Source: Marthasterias glacialis
Lineage: Eukaryota > Echinodermata > Asteroidea > Forcipulatida > Asteriidae
Length of the DNA: 64,000 bases
Direction of reading: 5' to 3'
Assembly: GCA_911728455.2 (NCBI GenBank)
Contig: OU452228.1
Coordinates: forward strand, 3,472,001 to 3,536,000
The stretch's first letter is position 1; every line of letters starts with the position of its first letter. Shown piece by piece: positions 19,588-30,739 of this stretch. The notes under the pieces are model-generated. The model saw only the letters and a list, made by a program, of their open reading frames with translations. It made no database searches and was not told the origin of the DNA. Both the position numbers and the translations under genes were made by a program.

Positions 19588-21399
19588 TCACTTGTGATAG
19601 CCAGGAACACAGTCCGCCTTGTATTCTACAAGGGTATGAAAGCGCTGGAAGCAAGGTGCGGCGCACATCGGCTTCTCGCATTGGATACAGACGAGATCAG
19701 TTTGATGACGTCTGACAGCACGGCTGGAGCACACAACGCAATCAGGTTTAGAGGGTCGTCCAGCAGGTGTAAGATCTCTGTTGACAGCAAGAAAGTGGCG
19801 TTCTGTTAGTCGGCTTGGTGCATCACCAGACCTCCGTCCAGGTCTTCCGCCCTGCCTTACATACCCTTCAAGAAGCCCATGAACTATAGCGAGGCGAAAT
19901 TTCTCTGGATATTGTCTGGTGCCAGGGTGCATAGATTTCCACACAATCCAACTGTTGACGTAGCTTACTTCTAGTAGATATACGAACACTTTCTTCCACC
20001 ATTTTAGTGTCTTGTGAATGTTCAAGTTATACCACATACCCTGGTCCGCACGATCAACGCCTCCCATGTATTTAGTGTAGCATTCGATAGCTACAGGCTT
20101 TTGTACCTCACGGGGTTCACGCTGTCCACGAGCACGCACCCTCTTTGTGAATGTCATGGCGTTATGTACTGTTGACATGATGTTCACCTGTCTCTTGTCA
20201 AACCATGACAAGAAGAGAGCGTTGTCATCTCTAACTGAAAGTAAGGGGTCCCCTTTCTTCATCTTGGCCCTCTTTATTTGCTCCGGAGTTCCAGTGCGGT
20301 TGATTCGAAGGGTGCCACATGCCCCCACACCATTTTCACCAAGGCTTTTGAACAATCTGGGTGACGTAAACAAATTGTCCATGTAAACATGGTGGCCACG
20401 GTCATACACAGGTTGACAGAGATTTGTTACCACTGTCGTATACAAGCCCACTTCAGTTTCATTGTTTGTTTTTTTACCTTTATATAGTTCGGAGTTCCAG
20501 ATATATCCGGTGTGGGCCTCTGCTAAATTCCAACAGTTCAGCCCCCATTTATGGGGCTTATTCGGCTTGTAGACTTTCATTCCGGTTTGACCTTTGAAGG
20601 GGATGATAGTTTCATCAACAGAAATTTCACGGGCCGGGTAGTAGCCAGATTGCCAATTGTTGACGAGTAAGTCCATTAGTTCCTTGATTTTTCCTCGCCT
20701 ATCGTGGTTGGGATCTTCAGCTGTCGTCAACTTGGAGTTGTCCGTGCAATGAAGAAGGGCAAGAATGAGTTGGAATCGGTTCCGAGACATGATGGAACGG
20801 ATCCCTGGTGCTTCTATTGTCCATTCTGTCGTCCAGTACATGTCATAGTTAGGACGCCGATCCATACCCATCAATAACAAAATGGCCAAAAAGGCCTTCA
20901 TTTCATTTTCACTTACGTCCTGCCATCTACGGAATCTGGAGTGCGTGCTCAAGTTATCCATTCCGCCCTTCTTGGCGATAGTAACTGCAGCATATCTGTT
21001 AATTTCAACAACCAGAAGATTTATTACTTCAAGATCAAAGTAATACGAAAAAATGCCATACTCTGTTGGCTCTTCATCACTTTGAAACATCTGCTGACCA
21101 TGAGGATGACTGAAATTGGGCAGCCAGTCACCTTGGTAGGCCGTCCGGAAGGTATCATTCACCGCATCACCGCCCGCACGCTGCCGATTCTCAACCGGGG
21201 CTCGGTCCGATTCCGACCCATCACTACCGTTGTCAGACACGGTGCCATTGTTGTGTACATGTCCATGTACATTACCATCGATAGCAATGCTTTCTTCACC
21301 TTCACTATCGCTAGAGTCGGCATGAAAAAGCTCCTCAAAGTCAGAATCCCCCGAGTCTGAATCGTTGAAAATCTCACGAAAAGCAGCCTGTGCATCCAT
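19588..21399 (-). CDS. piggyBac transposase 2 (PGBD-like), intact
   Basis: A 603-residue frame without interruption. The acidic N-terminus (FNDSDSGDSDFEELFHADSS) is followed by the DDE_Tnp_1_7 core. The catalytic Asp are D262 in REISVDETIIPFKG, D341 in GHHVYMDNLF and D449 in YMGGVDRADQ. The C-terminal cysteine-rich domain is complete (CVVCSSRAVRR...CIQC...CFQRFH). Length matches functional piggyBac transposases. It lies centrally between matched terminal repeats with TTAA duplications, so autonomous transposition is plausible. It differs clearly in sequence from the 10.4-12.4 kb enzyme. Confidence 0.95.
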   Translation of the reverse strand: MDAQAAFREIFNDSDSGDSDFEELFHADSSDSEGEESIAIDGNVHGHVHNNGTVSDNGSDGSESDRAPVENRQRAGGDAVNDTFRTAYQGDWLPNFSHPHGQQMFQSDEEPTEYGIFSYYFDLEVINLLVVEINRYAAVTIAKKGGMDNLSTHSRFRRWQDVSENEMKAFLAILLLMGMDRRPNYDMYWTTEWTIEAPGIRSIMSRNRFQLILALLHCTDNSKLTTAEDPNHDRRGKIKELMDLLVNNWQSGYYPAREISVDETIIPFKGQTGMKVYKPNKPHKWGLNCWNLAEAHTGYIWNSELYKGKKTNNETEVGLYTTVVTNLCQPVYDRGHHVYMDNLFTSPRLFKSLGENGVGACGTLRINRTGTPEQIKRAKMKKGDPLLSVRDDNALFLSWFDKRQVNIMSTVHNAMTFTKRVRARGQREPREVQKPVAIECYTKYMGGVDRADQGMWYNLNIHKTLKWWKKVFVYLLEVSYVNSWIVWKSMHPGTRQYPEKFRLAIVHGLLEGYVRQGGRPGRRSGDAPSRLTERHFLAVNRDLTPAGRPSKPDCVVCSSRAVRRHQTDLVCIQCEKPMCAAPCFQRFHTLVEYKADCVPGYHK

Positions 21400-21673
21400 T
21401 GTTGCAATGCGTTGTTTTACGAACAGTCAGACATTCAATTTCAACGGAAAATCACGAAACTTTGCAAGAAAAAAGAGTTGTTTATCGATGTAATCACGTT
21501 GTTCACATATACAGCTAGCTGAATGAACATGAAAGGAGGGTCAAGGGTCAACAATTACCCAGAAAGCAACAGGTAAAGCCGGGTTGCACTCGCGGGCGAC
21601 TACAGTCGCCGATGGCGTCCATGGATAAAAATGGATCGGCGACGCGAGTCGCCGATGGCATGCAAAGGGTTAA

Positions 21674-22084
21674 GATGATCATTTGGATTGTACCGAGCCT
21701 TACAATTTAAATCAACATGATTCCGAATATGGAGTCTATCAATACACTTGTCAACAGACATCCACATGTCGCACCATGGAGAAGGTAGAGGTAAGGGTTT
21801 TCTTGCCACACACATGTTGTCAACATGACACATGTTGTCATAGACGAGGGACAGTGATGGCCATTCACTCTGAGAAATTGAGTTTAAATGCATTCTTAAC
21901 CACGCAAGGAGAATAAGGAAAACTGTGATGGTGATTCGGAACTGCAAACAGAAAAAGAAGAAAAGACTTAGTAAAGCTCACATATAAAAGTGAACTCCGT
22001 TATACAATTGAAAACAACAAATCTGCATGCTAACTTTGCATAGCTTTTAGTCAATTCTGTCTTAACATGATATAAGTTAAGAGG
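21674..22084. other. Non-coding, no recognised feature
   Basis: A flank between piggyBac 2 and SINE copy C. Contains a short ACATGTTGTCA inverted arrangement near 21812-21840 but nothing classifiable. Confidence 0.35.
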
Positions 22085-22225
22085 TGAATTTTGCATCGGG
22101 GATAAAGAATATTATTATTTGTTTTACCCATACACCGCTGTGAGTTTATAAGCACTCAGTACTTTCCCGAGCGCTGTGCAAAAAATAAAAAATTCACAGG
22201 CATATTACTCGGACGGAATTCAAGT
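22085..22225 (-). mobile_element. SINE-like dispersed repeat, copy C
   Basis: GCATCGGGGATAAAGAATAT, ACCCATACACCGCTGTGAG, TACTTTCCCGAGCGCTGTGC and GGCATATTACTCGG. This is the reverse complement of the body and tail of SINE copy B and parallel to copy A. Confidence 0.65.
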
Positions 22226-22480
22226 AAATAAGTTGCAATAGCACTACGCACTTATGTGTCACTTTTATCCGGATGTCAGACAAACATTTAACCACTCACG
22301 CAATCACCTTTTTGGCCCGACCACAATAGGACAGTATAATAATGTGTATGCCACTGAAACTTGACATGTCTAATATCTGGGTACTTGCAACCTATTTTTA
22401 GGATTAAATGGCTCTTTCGAGCACTATACATGTACATTGTGTATGTGTGTATGGATATGGTATTGGGAAACACTACAGTG

Positions 22481-23000
22481 ACATGGTGTCCCCAAATTAG
22501 AAATGTCTAGAGAGCATTTAAATTGGATCACAAACCAAGTTCCGACTATCATCTATTGAAATGAATATGGGTTTGGATAAATTTTAAAATATTTTTCCTA
22601 CAGATGATTTTTTAATTGGACAGGTCCAGTTAAATCACGCGTGTTACATGGTGTCCAACACAGACGATCAACTCGGTCAAAGTGACATGTAATGGCATGT
22701 TGTTTTACACATTTCTTACAACTGCTGTACCTCATTTGTGGTTATAATTATTATCAATTATTAACTTTTCACACATGATTTTTGACTTTTTCCAAGTTGG
22801 ACACCGTAACACGCGTGATCTTGGTGGATTCAACTTTTTGTCCATTACCTCAATTTTCAGTGACAATTCCGGGGAACTAAAGATTGATTTAGAAATACAA
22901 TTCATTATACCCAATAGCATTCCCAAATGCAATTTTGATGATATAGGACTACATTATACCTTAAATGCAATTTGTCACGCGCGTTACAAGGACACCAAGA
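22481..23000. repeat. GTGTTACATGGTGTCC motif cluster with a long inverted repeat
   Basis: TCACGCGTGTTACATGGTGT at 22635 and its near-exact reverse complement ACACCGTAACACGCGTGA (ending 22818) face each other about 136 bp apart. Related motifs occur at 22481 (ACATGGTGTCC) and 22972 (TGTCACGCGCGTTACAAGG). This looks like terminal or subterminal repeats of a small non-autonomous element. Confidence 0.55.
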
Positions 23001-23441
23001 GAAATTAAAAAATTGTTACTGATTTTTAGTTGAATTGTTTTTAAACAATAAGTATTTATTTACATCTGCACCAATGAACAAACAACATGTAGACTCTCCT
23101 GGTAATGTTAGATTATCATGCTAGCTCATGGGCAATCAAAAACTAAGGTAAATAGAGAACTCCAACATTCGCAAACATGCATGCAAAAACCACTTCAAAA
23201 GTTAACGCAATACTAAATGTGCATGTACAGTAGTTCAACCCCATGGTCTTAACATCCATCATTACATGTACATGTATGTCTTATTATAACCAGCCTAAGC
23301 TTTTATATATTTTTCCATATCCAGACTTTCCCAGCTGTCCCATGTACTTCACTATTATTCTAATTCCACAAATTAGCCTCTTCATTCCTATTCCCCACCC
23401 TGCAAGCCCCCTTTCCCATTGTCAACTTATTGCTAATAATG

Positions 23442-26400
23442 TTATTTGTGTTCTTTCAGGTAAGTATTGACCCGAGTTGTCACGGATAGTAGTAGCTTCA
23501 TGTCAAAAGCAAAGTGGCGACTGGAGACGGGGTGGGGGGCAGGGAGAAGTGTGAAGATTCCACTCTTTTGCACTGCATCTGCATCATCATCCAATGGCCA
23601 AATGTAGCGGTTGGGTCCTGTCTGCTTCATAAAGTTGATCAAACATGTGTCACCAGCGATCTCCTTAACCATTCCAGGATACCATGTGTTATCGTATATC
23701 ACTCCTACATAATCATCCACTGGAAAATGTAGATAAAAGAAAAATGTAAACACTATCAATGACTTGTCACAGTAAAATGTACCACCTTACCTCAACTGCA
23801 TTTATCTCCAAACTAGTCTGGCCAAAAGACGAACGAAGTGTATCATTTTATGTTGGCATACGTCTGTTATTAATGTACAATATTTAAGTGATGATGAATA
23901 ATAAATAAATAAATGAAATAAATAAAATATTTGACAACATGAATCTGATTGAGACGGCATCATATCACTGAAGAGAATCGCTGAGAAGAATTATGCAAGT
24001 ATGTACGTAAGTATGTCACTCTCACAAATCGTGTCAGTGATATTTTGCTTTCGTTTTGCATTTGCTGGAATCGCGCAAGAGGGCGCAATATTACTTCCGG
24101 GTTCGTTATAACGGGAGTCGACTGTAGTATCATTTCATTATTTCACTGTTTAATGCCTACCTGTGATGTTCTCTGTTTGAGGGGGCTCGTCTTCAGCGGC
24201 TGGGGGCTCGTCTTCAGCGGCTGGGGGCTCGTCTTCAGCGGCTGGGGGCTCGTCTTCAGCGGCTGGGGGCTCGTCTTCAGCGGCTGGGGGCTCGTCTTCA
24301 GGGGCTGGGGGCTCGTCTTCAGCGGCTGGGGGCTCGTCTTCAGCGGCTGGGGGCTCGTCTTCAGCGGATGGGGGCTCGTCTTCAGCGGCTGGGGGCTCGT
24401 CTTCAGCGGCTGGGGGCTCGTCTTCAGCGGCTGGGGGCTCGTCTTCAGCGGCTGGGGGCTCGTCTTCAGCGGATGGGGGCTCGTCTTCAGCGGCTGGGGG
24501 CTCGTCTTCAGCGGCTGGGGGCTCGTCTTCAGCGGCTGGGGGCTCGTCTTCAGCGGATGGGGGCTCGTCTTCAGCGGCTGGGGGCTCGTCTTCAGCGGCT
24601 GGGGGCTCGTCTTCAGCGGCTGGGGGCTCGTCTTCAGCGGCTGGGGGCTCGTCTTCAGCGGCTGGGGGCTCGTCTTCAGCGGCTGGGGGCTCGTCTTCAG
24701 CGGCTGGGGGCTCGTCTTCAGCGGCTGGGGGCTCGTCTTCAGCGGCTGGGGGCTCGTCATCAACAGCACCACCATCTAAAAAAAAGGATGGAAGAAAAAT
24801 AGTAATTATCCACCAGCATTTGGACAAGCATAAAGGTGCACTGCAGGCAATTAATTGTTAGGAATCTAAGAGTAAAATACATTCCGGATCATTTAATAAT
24901 TTGTCTTCACAAGTTTGTACTTACGAGCTATATTGATAGACCGCATTGCTGTCTTTCCAAGTAGGTTGCATTCATTCCATGCACCGGTCACATCTGTATG
25001 AGAACAAGCCCCTAGCACACTGGTTACACACGCTGTACAAAAACAACTCCTCTCTCTTGCTGCTACCACGTATGGACGGACGCCGCGTATGCTGTGCAAT
25101 GCCAAGGTGTTTTTCACAGGCTTTACATTTGCGCGGTCTGGTCTATCCCTGTTTACATCGCCACATTTCACATAGAAGAAACTTCTCTTGCTGTGGACAT
25201 GGCTACCAGCTTCTTTCGGGCGAGAGAGATGTTGCCGTCCATAGTCATACAAATCGCTAGCATTGGCTACTTCTACACGCCGGGCATTGACATCCAAGGT
25301 CACCTGCTTCTTCAGCACACCAATTTCCCGGTCGCATGGACCCTTCCCGTGACGGCTGCCAAAGAAATGGTGTTCTGTAACAAAACCAAAGTCATTTTGG
25401 GAAAATGATGTGTCACAGAAGTTCACTTTACACTTGTATTGGGTTGGAGCTCCATCAGTGAAGTGGATGAGTTTGCCAATGGGGATGTTCATGTCCTGTA
25501 GATGCTTCACTGCCAACGATGTGAAATGCTGCACTGCATGATAGCAGTGTTTGATGTCGTCGCTGATAAACATGAGAGTATCAGTAACAATGCTATTACA
25601 GTCATTCTCTTGGCAGATATATGTAGCAACTGTGGGGTGTATAGTGCACTGCACGTTCGACCAGTGAGCTCCCTGGGCTTCATCCTGTGCTCTACAAGTA
25701 TAGTTCTCCGCAAAATCACTGCAGAACACAACCCAGTTTTCAGGAAGATTGCTGCACACCTCATTATACTTCTTCCACTGCCAGAAACCATTAAACACGT
25801 GCTTTGCAAAGGGACCCAGTTCCACCTTCAGCTCATTGATGAGCTCCATTATAGTTCCTGACTTTGGCACCTTTACCATTCTGCGGACGGAATTTTCCCC
25901 ATAGTTGACATTCTCTTTTTGCCACCGATACCAGGTAATTGGTACATTTCCATGCTGGTCAAGAAGTGCTGCTAAATGGTCGTCAAGTTTCCCTGTTCCA
26001 CACTCATTACATTTCCGATTTAGGCAGGCTGACTTGGTATCTTCCCCATCCTGTCTAGGACAGATTGTCCGTTTTGATGCGTCATAACGGTCTTTCAGGG
26101 AACACTGAGCCAATTTATGCAAATATGCGTATGTGTTGAGCGGTGTTATTTTGAAGTCTATGTTCGTGCAATACTCGCATAGACAAGACAGGCGCTTGTT
26201 ACTGTCCTTTGAGGCAATGTTCTTTGACTTTAATTTTTTGAACGTAGTGAAGGCAAGGGAGATGGCTGGGTGTTCTTCTTGGAACTTTTCGTAGGCACTT
26301 CGCAGAGACCTTTCCATAACCTTTCTTCCAACAACAATATTTCCTGTCTTCTTTACACTCCGTGCATCGGGAAGCGCTCGCGAAATATCACCTCTATTGA

Positions 26401-27401
26401 AGAATTCTTCCACTTGCTTGACTGTCTGACTGTCCAACTTATCGCTCCTGGTCTTCCTCTTAGCAAAGAATTGAATTGGATTCTGGCTCTTCTTTAGACT
26501 TTTATACCCAAACCCAAGATGTAAGAAGTGTTGACGAACATAGTTTTTCTTGAAGCATGATGCAGTGGTAATCAGAATTCGCTTCTTGTATATATCTGTG
26601 GTGTTCCTCTTTCTTTGAAGCTGTTTCATTTTTTGCTTGATAGAATCTGCGCTCTCTTCTAGAAATGAAAGCCGTTTTTTTGTGTTTGGGCTAATCATAC
26701 CTCTCCGTTTGAGTTGCCGCTTACTTTTTGGGGTTGCGGACGCAATCAGATGAGTTATCACATCTGCTGCCTTTTTAGAGCTTCGTGGCATACTCTGCCT
26801 TACACGCCTCGCGGCTTGCCTTAATCCACTGAGCGATCCAAATGACATACTGGGTTCTGAGGTGTCACGTGGACTAACTGGTTGCTGGTTCTTTTTCTTC
26901 TTCTTGGCCTCCAAAGCTGCCTTCTTTATTTCTCTTTTCTCCGCATACTTCTTCCTTCTCTTTTCCAGGCTTCGTCTATGTTGCTGCACACTCTCCCGTG
27001 ACCTCTGTTGTTCCTTCTTGTCTCGCCAGTACGCTCTTTGTTTATCTATTCCAGCACGGGTCTTTCGGGGTGGCTTTGTAGTTTCTTTTCCATTAGCTCT
27101 CTTGGCAGCTCGATGCCTAGCAACACGCTCTCTCGTCTTTTCTCTTTGTGATGCTAGTTTTTCTGGATTGTCATGTAGTGATGCTCTCCAAATTTTGCAG
27201 CATAGTTGGTTGTCAGCCAAATGCTCCTTGTATTTTCCAGGATTGCCCTTCAGTCTTTGAAGATATGCACGTTGATTTTCAGCTGGCGTTTTGGGGACTT
27301 GCTTAGTTTTCGTTTGCACCTTTGTAGCCGACGTAGAATCATAATGTGGCTTGGCCTTTAAGGTTAACCTACAGCGCAAGTTGAACCATTTGTTTTCCAT
27401 C
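23442..27401 (-). CDS. Spliced DDE-like transposase-family gene with acidic heptad domain and SH3/Tudor-like C-terminus
   Basis: Three exons join in frame: 24925-27401 (donor GTAAGTAC), 24161-24775 (acceptor TTTTTTTTAG, donor GTAGGC) and 23442-23719 (acceptor TTTTCCAG), giving about 1122 residues. Residues 40-170 are Lys/Arg-rich with repeated RxKxRxxVxRHR-type helices. Cys pairs lie at 406-411 and 464-467. The core contains VVFCSDFAENY (D562), FISDDIKH, HFTDGAPTQY (D649) and HGKGPCDREIG (D690, E692), the order of a DDE/D RNase-H-like fold in a protein family recurrent in cnidarian, fish and echinoderm genomes. The last exon (DDYVGVIYDNTWYPGMV) is SH3/Tudor-like. No terminal repeats were found, so element versus domesticated gene is open. 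Confidence 0.75.
24176..24763. repeat. 21-bp coding minisatellite, about 27 copies
   Basis: GGGGCTCGTCTTCAGCGGCTG repeats with only four single-base variants (three GGATG, one GGGGC). On the minus strand it encodes the heptad DEPPAAE about 27 times in the middle exon of the gene at 23.4-27.4 kb. Other frames also stay open but lack splice support. Confidence 0.95.
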
Positions 27402-28404
27402 CTGAAATGACCACCAAAAAAATTTGAAAATTTTCAATTGGGAGTGGGAAAAAGTGGGCTGAATCCGGTGAGATTGAAGGGAAAGGGGGCTGGGGTGTTG
27501 AACTCACTATACACAACAATCATGTTGATTTTTAGTACAAATAAATAATACAATCCACATTTAAAAAAATTAATTTTGACAAAATGAAAGACCACAACTT
27601 ATGATTCTAAAATTTGGGGTCCATTGTAACAAACATAACTTTAAAACTTACAGGCCAACAAATTAATAGACAAAAACGATCACGTTTAAGTTATATTTTA
27701 GCAGATGATATAAAATAATACCACTCCATGTCAATGAACATGAGAAAACATGACAATAACGAGTAGTTTTCTTCATTCATCCATAAACATTGGGTTTTAA
27801 TTTTTGGAGGGTAAAATATGGTGTCTACAGTAACGACCATAACCAAATTAGTTTTACCTGGTCACTGGTATTATAACTACAACGACACTTAAATAATAAT
27901 TGATACTGCAATTACAAAAACAAAAACGTAAAACATTTTACTACATGTATTAAGAAAACAAATTTAACAATTTCATAAAAGACGTATCAAATCTCCCACC
28001 TAATTTGGCTCGTTTCACGAGACGCAAATAATCGCGGCGAATTTGGAGTCATTGAAACGAACAAATAAAATGCAGAACCAAGGTATTTTAATCAATAAAG
28101 GACACAGCCACGCTCAAATAAGATCGAGCAACATAAAAACAATTAATAGTAGGAACGTTTAACGGAGGATTTGGTTGAATGTAAAGCAATGTGAATGCCA
28201 TGCAACAATCGGCAGCACGAGAGGCCTTGATTCGTTACACGGGAAACGATAACATAATCCGCCATGTTTTTATAGTGATAATACAGTCACGGGAAAAGTC
28301 TGAAACTGACGATCATTATCGCTGTCAATCTCACTCATCATTGCAGTTATTAACAAAACAACCATTCATATCGGTAGAGCAACTATTACAGTTATTGTAC
28401 ATAC

Positions 28405-28560
28405 CTTGATTTCTGCAGTATTTCTTCGTATTTGTAGCAAATGGATGGGATGGTTTTCAGCAACGTACGCACATCGAATTCGTTACTTGGACGCCATTGT
28501 AACGAAGGTGATGTAGCGTGTGAAGATCGATCCCCTTACACGCGTTGCATTGTGGGATAC
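28405..28560 (-). other. Probable 5' exon of the DDE-like gene
   Basis: The donor AAATCAAG|GTATGT at 28405 pairs with the acceptor CATTTCAG before 27401. The exon is open in the frame that joins the main CDS (reading SNEFDVRTLLKTIPSIC and KYEEILQKSR), but it has no ATG in that frame. An ATG in strong context opens MASK and stops at once. A one-base shift would turn it into an in-frame start, so it is 5' UTR with a short uORF or contains a sequence error. Confidence 0.45.
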
Positions 28561-29200
28561 GCATTTATCAAGTCAGGACGTCACTAATAATATCGGTGCC
28601 CAAATTGGTATGGTATCGATCATGTGAAACTGATTCCGCGCCAGGATTTTTTGATGCAAATTATGTTCGTTACATTTTGACACCGCGATTTCGGCGATTT
28701 TTAAATTTCTAGTAAAATTTAAAAGAATAATCAAGGCATTTGTAGCCATTGTATATATTGTAGTTCTGGTTAAAATACAACTTTCGGGAAGTTTTTAAGC
28801 AACACAAATGGTAAGATTTATTTTTTAAGTACGCTCGAAAATTTATTGCTTAGGAAGACACCAAGTGTAACGAGCATAATGCACTTTTCCCCGTTCGTTT
28901 TTTGGGTCAAACTATGCAACTCATTTCATATAAACTGCTGTTATTATTTAATTAACACTCTTGACAACATAAATACACTATTTTATTTCAGACAAACACT
29001 TCCACGAATGTATTATTCAATCTTCTATTAGATGTGTAAAACCGTGTCACGTTTGGAGGCGCCATTTTTACCAAATTTGGTCCCCAAAAACGGCTATAAT
29101 TTTTTTTTTATACAAATTTTGCGACATTTTCCCCTTGAAGTTATCTCTTCATAATATCTCCATGATTTTTTATTCATAACACGACACAGAACAGGTATAT
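28561..29200. other. Non-coding, no recognised feature
   Basis: AT-rich spacer between the 5' exon of the DDE-like gene and the tnp2-like pseudogene. It probably includes the promoter of the former; no element is definable. Confidence 0.35.
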
Positions 29201-30331
29201 TTATTTACCAATGCTGCAAACAAAAAGGCAACCCCTACTGTTTCCCAATACCATATCCATACACATGTAATCCAGCGCAAAAGATGTTACACATCGAAAC
29301 CCAAACTCAATCAAAGGTGTACGTTCGTGCTGGTGATCTGGTAAGTATGCCATTTCAAGAAACTGCTCATCAGTCCGTAGAGCAGTTTCTTCAACTGCGT
29401 TGTAAACAACCCTGCTATTTGTATATGTCCCTTTTGCCGTGCATCTTTCACAGGCATGATAACCAGAATGTCCTTTGGTACATTTCAAAAATGACCTTGC
29501 AGGAGCGTCACATATAAATGCCATGATGTGCACACTAAGATTTTTGCCATCATAGGTAATGCCTTCCTCAACTAGTCTGGAATATTCCTCCATAAAATCT
29601 TGCAAGAAATGTTCTACAGGCTCAGGCTTGGATTTGCCACGAAAGAGTGCAACAACATCCGGAGGAAACTTGTCAAATGATACAAGTATGGGCTAGAACT
29701 GGTCATTTGTCGATTTAAATAAGGGTATTCCATCAATGTTGACCTTCAGAGATATTGAGTTATTTTCCGCCACAAACTTCTCATGTTTTACCAATATTTT
29801 AACAATGTAATTTTCCAGTCCAAAATAGGCATATTCTCCTCCACATTTCCCCAAAATGTCCACAGATCTTGGCGTCTTGAGCAGAGTGCGTGCATCCTTC
29901 GGAAGCTCATGTCCTTCATGCCTCAAGATAGAAAGTAGTTCATTTACACATGCACGAGTAAGCTTATTTTCAGTTGCCCATTTTTGGAGTCTGTTGTCCA
30001 AGCTTGGTGTTTCATCTGTATCTAGTTCAATATCAGACCCTTCCGATGAGTCATAATCTTCCAAGTTTGAGTCGAAATCAGATTCGAGTATGACTGAAGA
30101 ATTAGATGAAGAATGATGAGTTTCTACATCAGAAGTGTTAGTCTGTTCTGGAGCTGGGGTGGCAACAACAAAATCTTGGTGCTCATCATCTCCACTGGAG
30201 GAATGGTGTGTTCTTCCGAGTAGTTGGTTGTCCTCACCACCACTACTATTGCTACTATGATGAGCAGCAAGAGTTAAAACCTCAGTCCGACATCTGCGCC
30301 AGGTCTTGTAATATGCCGTCCACCAGAACAA
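29201..30331 (-). pseudogene. tnp2/CACTA-like transposase pseudogene, 5' part, one nonsense codon
   Basis: A single minus-strand frame runs from an acceptor (ACCCATTGTAG at about 30338) to 29201, broken once by TAG at 29693-29695. The sequence around it reads IDGIPLFKSTNDQF-stop-PILVSFDKFPP, and relatives have Trp there, so TGG became TAG. Before it are an acidic Ser-rich region and KWATENKLTRACVNELLSIL. After it come FICDAPARSFLKC and GYHACERC, then LDYM. These are the hallmarks of animal tnp2-like (CACTA/EnSpm-group) transposases. A GTAAAT donor follows at about 29211, but later exons are missing. Decay appears young. Confidence 0.7.
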
Positions 30332-30739
30332 CCTACAATGGGTATACTATTCATTGATCAGCAAAGGGCACACCAAAATAAACAAGAGACAAATAAAGAA
30401 ATAAAGAATTAAAGAAAGAAACAAAGAAACAAACAAAAAAATGTGCATCTACGGGTATTTTTAGAACCGGGTACCCAAAATGAATACCGGTCGGGTACCG
30501 GAGTACCCGTCTGGATCCAGTATACACCACCTGTAAACAATACATGCCCATTCGTAACGCAGTTCTGCACACGTGTGTAAAAGTAACTGTCACCTGTGAT
30601 GTGTGCATGATTCCTCCATGGTTAAAATTCAACAATAACAAATTAAAGTTTTCTGTGTTTATAAATCCAGTTTCTAAAAACAAAACAAGAAAACTCATTA
30701 CATTACCTTATTTAAAAACGATGTAACTATCTGCCCAGG

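Larger units (their letters stand above)
18833..21673 (-). mobile_element. piggyBac transposon 2, complete with TTAA duplications
   Basis: TTAA at 18833-18836 and 21670-21673. The ends TTAACCCTGGGCATGCCA and TGGCATGCAAAGGGTTAA form inverted repeats with a 2-base mismatch. The 5' subterminal region (21590-21660) repeats GTCGCCGATGG and GGCGAC blocks, candidate transposase sites. It encodes one transposase. Its termini differ from piggyBac 1, so it belongs to a separate lineage. Confidence 0.85.

Noticed and set aside
24045..24802. Plus-strand proteins with GWGLVFS or GARLQRL repeats
   Set aside because: Frames created by the 21-bp repeat; splice sites and flanking exons support only the minus-strand DEPPAAE frame.
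29693..29695. Programmed readthrough or recoding of the TAG codon
   Set aside because: No supporting context and relatives have Trp at this place; a simple nonsense mutation is more likely.
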